This document shows positions 32,006-33,183 of a DNA stretch of 33,183 nucleotides, piece by piece. Under the pieces are notes generated by a model. It saw only the letters and a list, made by a program, of their open reading frames with translations. It did no database searches and was not told the DNA's origin. The stretch is from assembly GCA_021647885.1 (NCBI GenBank), contig JAKITV010000026.1, positions 1-33,183 of the forward strand, in the 5' to 3' direction. Positions within the stretch are counted from its first letter, which is position 1. Every line of letters starts with the position of its first letter. The DNA comes from Flavobacteriaceae bacterium. Lineage in GTDB: Bacteria > Bacteroidota > Bacteroidia > Flavobacteriales > Flavobacteriaceae. Both the position numbers and the translations under genes were made by a program.

Positions 32006-32950
32006 TTAGCTTCGAGTATTTTCTCTTGGGTTATCTGTTTTCGTGCTTTTTTGCTTACGTTTTTTATTACCAGATGGTTTTGTGGTATCCATTTTTCCTT
32101 GAGCATTTCTCATAAACTGAATATAACCTTGTCCTTCAAATTCATAAAACGTTCCAGAAGAAGGATGATACAATTCTATTAATGCATCAGTAATAACGTC
32201 CAATTCAAAAAACTCATTTTCAAAAAAGTCGTAATCCAATGTCAAAGTTTTTAAATACATGTTATTTGCTACATCTTGTACGCCATAAACTCCTGTATAA
32301 TCCCAATAAATGTTATCTACATTGCCAATATTTACATCTTGCGAGCTTCTAAATTCAGAATCGTTTCCGCCTGCTAAAAACTGAAGATAGTTCTCATTAT
32401 CAAACTCATTTAATACACCTGCTTCACTTGTATAGGTTTTTTCCCAAGCTTCATATTCTTGCAAGAAGTAATGAATGTTATCGAAAAAGATAAAATCGTA
32501 ATCAAAATTATTACGCTGGTAACCATGTAAAAAATATGATGTGTCGTTATTTGGGTTGTACAATTCTATGGTATTATTATCTAATTGATAGACATCAAAA
32601 GTTTCAAAACCATCAATATCATGATACACATCTAGTATCATATCGTAGGTGTTATAATTCCCAACAGGAATACCAAATCCATTGCCTTGACTGCCAAATC
32701 CAACTAAATTATTGTTAGCATATAAGGTTCCGTTTCTAAAAGATAATGTAAAAGCCATTTGCAAAAATGGCGTTTCACCATAACCAGTAGTTTGGTTAAT
32801 ATCTACATACCATAATTCTTGTGAATTTAATAACTGATTTAAAGAAATAGAAGGTGTATTATCAAAATCATCAATAATTACTTCTGTATAACAAGAAGTA
32901 AATAATATTGCTATTAAAGCAAATCCCGAAAGTAATTTTAAAGTCTTCAT
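32006..32950 (-). CDS. Lipoprotein of unknown function with basic tail
   Basis: Protein of 314 residues with a lipoprotein signal (MKTLKLLSGFALIAILFTSC, Cys20). The mature part is beta-rich and acidic, with many Asn, Asp, Tyr and Phe (for example FRNGTLYANNNLVGFGSQGN and DNNTIELYNPNND), and looks like a repeated beta domain such as those of flavobacterial surface proteins. It ends in a strongly basic, Lys-rich tail (GNKKRKQKSTKTD), unlike the rest of the protein. I do not recognise a family. It is convergent with the YwqK cassette and divergent from gpsA, with a strong terminator at its 3' side. Confidence 0.78.
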   Translation of the reverse strand: MKTLKLLSGFALIAILFTSCYTEVIIDDFDNTPSISLNQLLNSQELWYVDINQTTGYGETPFLQMAFTLSFRNGTLYANNNLVGFGSQGNGFGIPVGNYNTYDMILDVYHDIDGFETFDVYQLDNNTIELYNPNNDTSYFLHGYQRNNFDYDFIFFDNIHYFLQEYEAWEKTYTSEAGVLNEFDNENYLQFLAGGNDSEFRSSQDVNIGNVDNIYWDYTGVYGVQDVANNMYLKTLTLDYDFFENEFFELDVITDALIELYHPSSGTFYEFEGQGYIQFMRNAQGKMDTTKPSGNKKRKQKSTKTDNPRENTRS

Positions 32951-33024
32951 AATCTTTTCTTTTTACAGTTATATTTTAGTGTTTTCAAATTGCGTGCCAA
33001 AGATGTAATTGTTTGATTATCACC

Positions 33025-33057
33025 TTTGTTTAAAACGTGATTTTTTGTGTACTTTTG
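33025..33057 (+). promoter_or_regulatory. gpsA: gpsA promoter
   Basis: TTTG (33025-33028), a 21-base spacer and TACTTTTG (33050-33057) match the -33/-7 pattern. The -7 box ends 18 bases before the ATG. Confidence 0.6.
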
Positions 33058-33075
33058 GGAACAATAATAAAATTT

Positions 33076-33183
33076 ATGTCTTCAGAATTAAAGTATGCTG
33101 TATTTGGAAGCGGAAGTTGGGCAACTGCAATTGTTAAAATGTTATGCGAAAACCTTGATGAAGTTGGTTGGTATATGCGTAGC
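33076..33183 (+). CDS. gpsA: NAD(P)-dependent glycerol-3-phosphate dehydrogenase, 5' fragment
   Basis: Only the first 36 codons are in the window: MSSELKYAVFGSGSWATAIV and on to the right edge. The beta-strand plus GSGSWATA loop (residues 11-18) is the NAD(P)-binding motif and start typical of GpsA, which reduces DHAP to glycerol-3-phosphate for phospholipid synthesis. It runs against the direction of the glp operon at the other end of the window, which oxidises the same compound. The identification rests on this short N-terminus but the pattern is distinctive. Confidence 0.82.
   Translation, partial: MSSELKYAVFGSGSWATAIVKMLCENLDEVGWYMRS

Noticed and set aside
31813-32106. Open frame of 97 residues on the minus strand across the terminator and palindromic element
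   Set aside because: It runs through a strong terminator stem and the 111-base palindrome and overlaps the end of the lipoprotein gene; it is a chance frame in structured non-coding DNA.

Overview
The window comes from an AT-rich member of the Bacteroidota, almost certainly a marine-type Flavobacteriaceae. The evidence is two type IX secretion (T9SS) C-terminal sorting domains, a PorZ homologue, two TonB-dependent receptors, many short Ser/Cys-type lipoprotein signals, and repeated matches to the Bacteroidota promoter pattern (TTTG, about 19-21 bp, then TAnnTTTG). Genus cannot be decided from the sequence alone.

Layout. (1) 19-1641: a DUF3843-like protein. (2) 1768-7332, minus strand: a tight glycerol catabolic operon read as Na+/solute symporter, glpD, glpK, glpF, with 8 and 4 base overlaps and a 9 base gap. 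(3) 7364-9475, minus strand: an error-prone polymerase V locus in the order umuC, GIY-YIG nuclease, umuD. The GIY-YIG gene is broken by a one-base frameshift in a homopolymer and is bracketed by inverted copies of a short palindromic repeat. (4) 9583-12636: a BtuB-like TonB receptor, then recX followed by a small secreted protein. (5) 12729-15875: a large T9SS-exported protein with a duplicated domain, convergent with (6) 15939-21411, the operon porZ-recO-TonB receptor. (7) 21538-23945: gdhA divergent from an outer-membrane barrel-like protein. (8) 23949-28917: a gamma-family trans-sulfuration enzyme, a DUF3298-like lipoprotein, a Na+/H+ antiporter, a DinB-like protein, an ArsC-family thioredoxin-fold protein and a DMT permease. 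(9) 28980-31107: the housekeeping run yicC-gmk-nadD. (10) 31145-31930: a YwqK/MORN-repeat lipoprotein tightly framed by inverted repeats and stem-loops, looking like an inserted gene cassette. (11) 32006-32950: a lipoprotein of unknown function, and the 5' end of gpsA running off the right edge.

How the genes connect. The glp operon supplies glycerol entry (GlpF), phosphorylation (GlpK) and oxidation to DHAP (GlpD); gpsA at the far end makes glycerol-3-phosphate from DHAP, so both directions of this node lie in the window. umuC/umuD, recX and recO all concern DNA damage, but they sit in separate transcription units. porZ and the T9SS cargo protein belong to the same export system.

The most unusual structures are the repeat-bracketed, frameshifted GIY-YIG unit inside the polymerase V locus and the inverted-repeat-framed YwqK cassette with its nested palindromic 111-base element. 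No stretch longer than 300 bases lacks a gene. I see no rRNA, tRNA, CRISPR array, transposase or integrase in the window.
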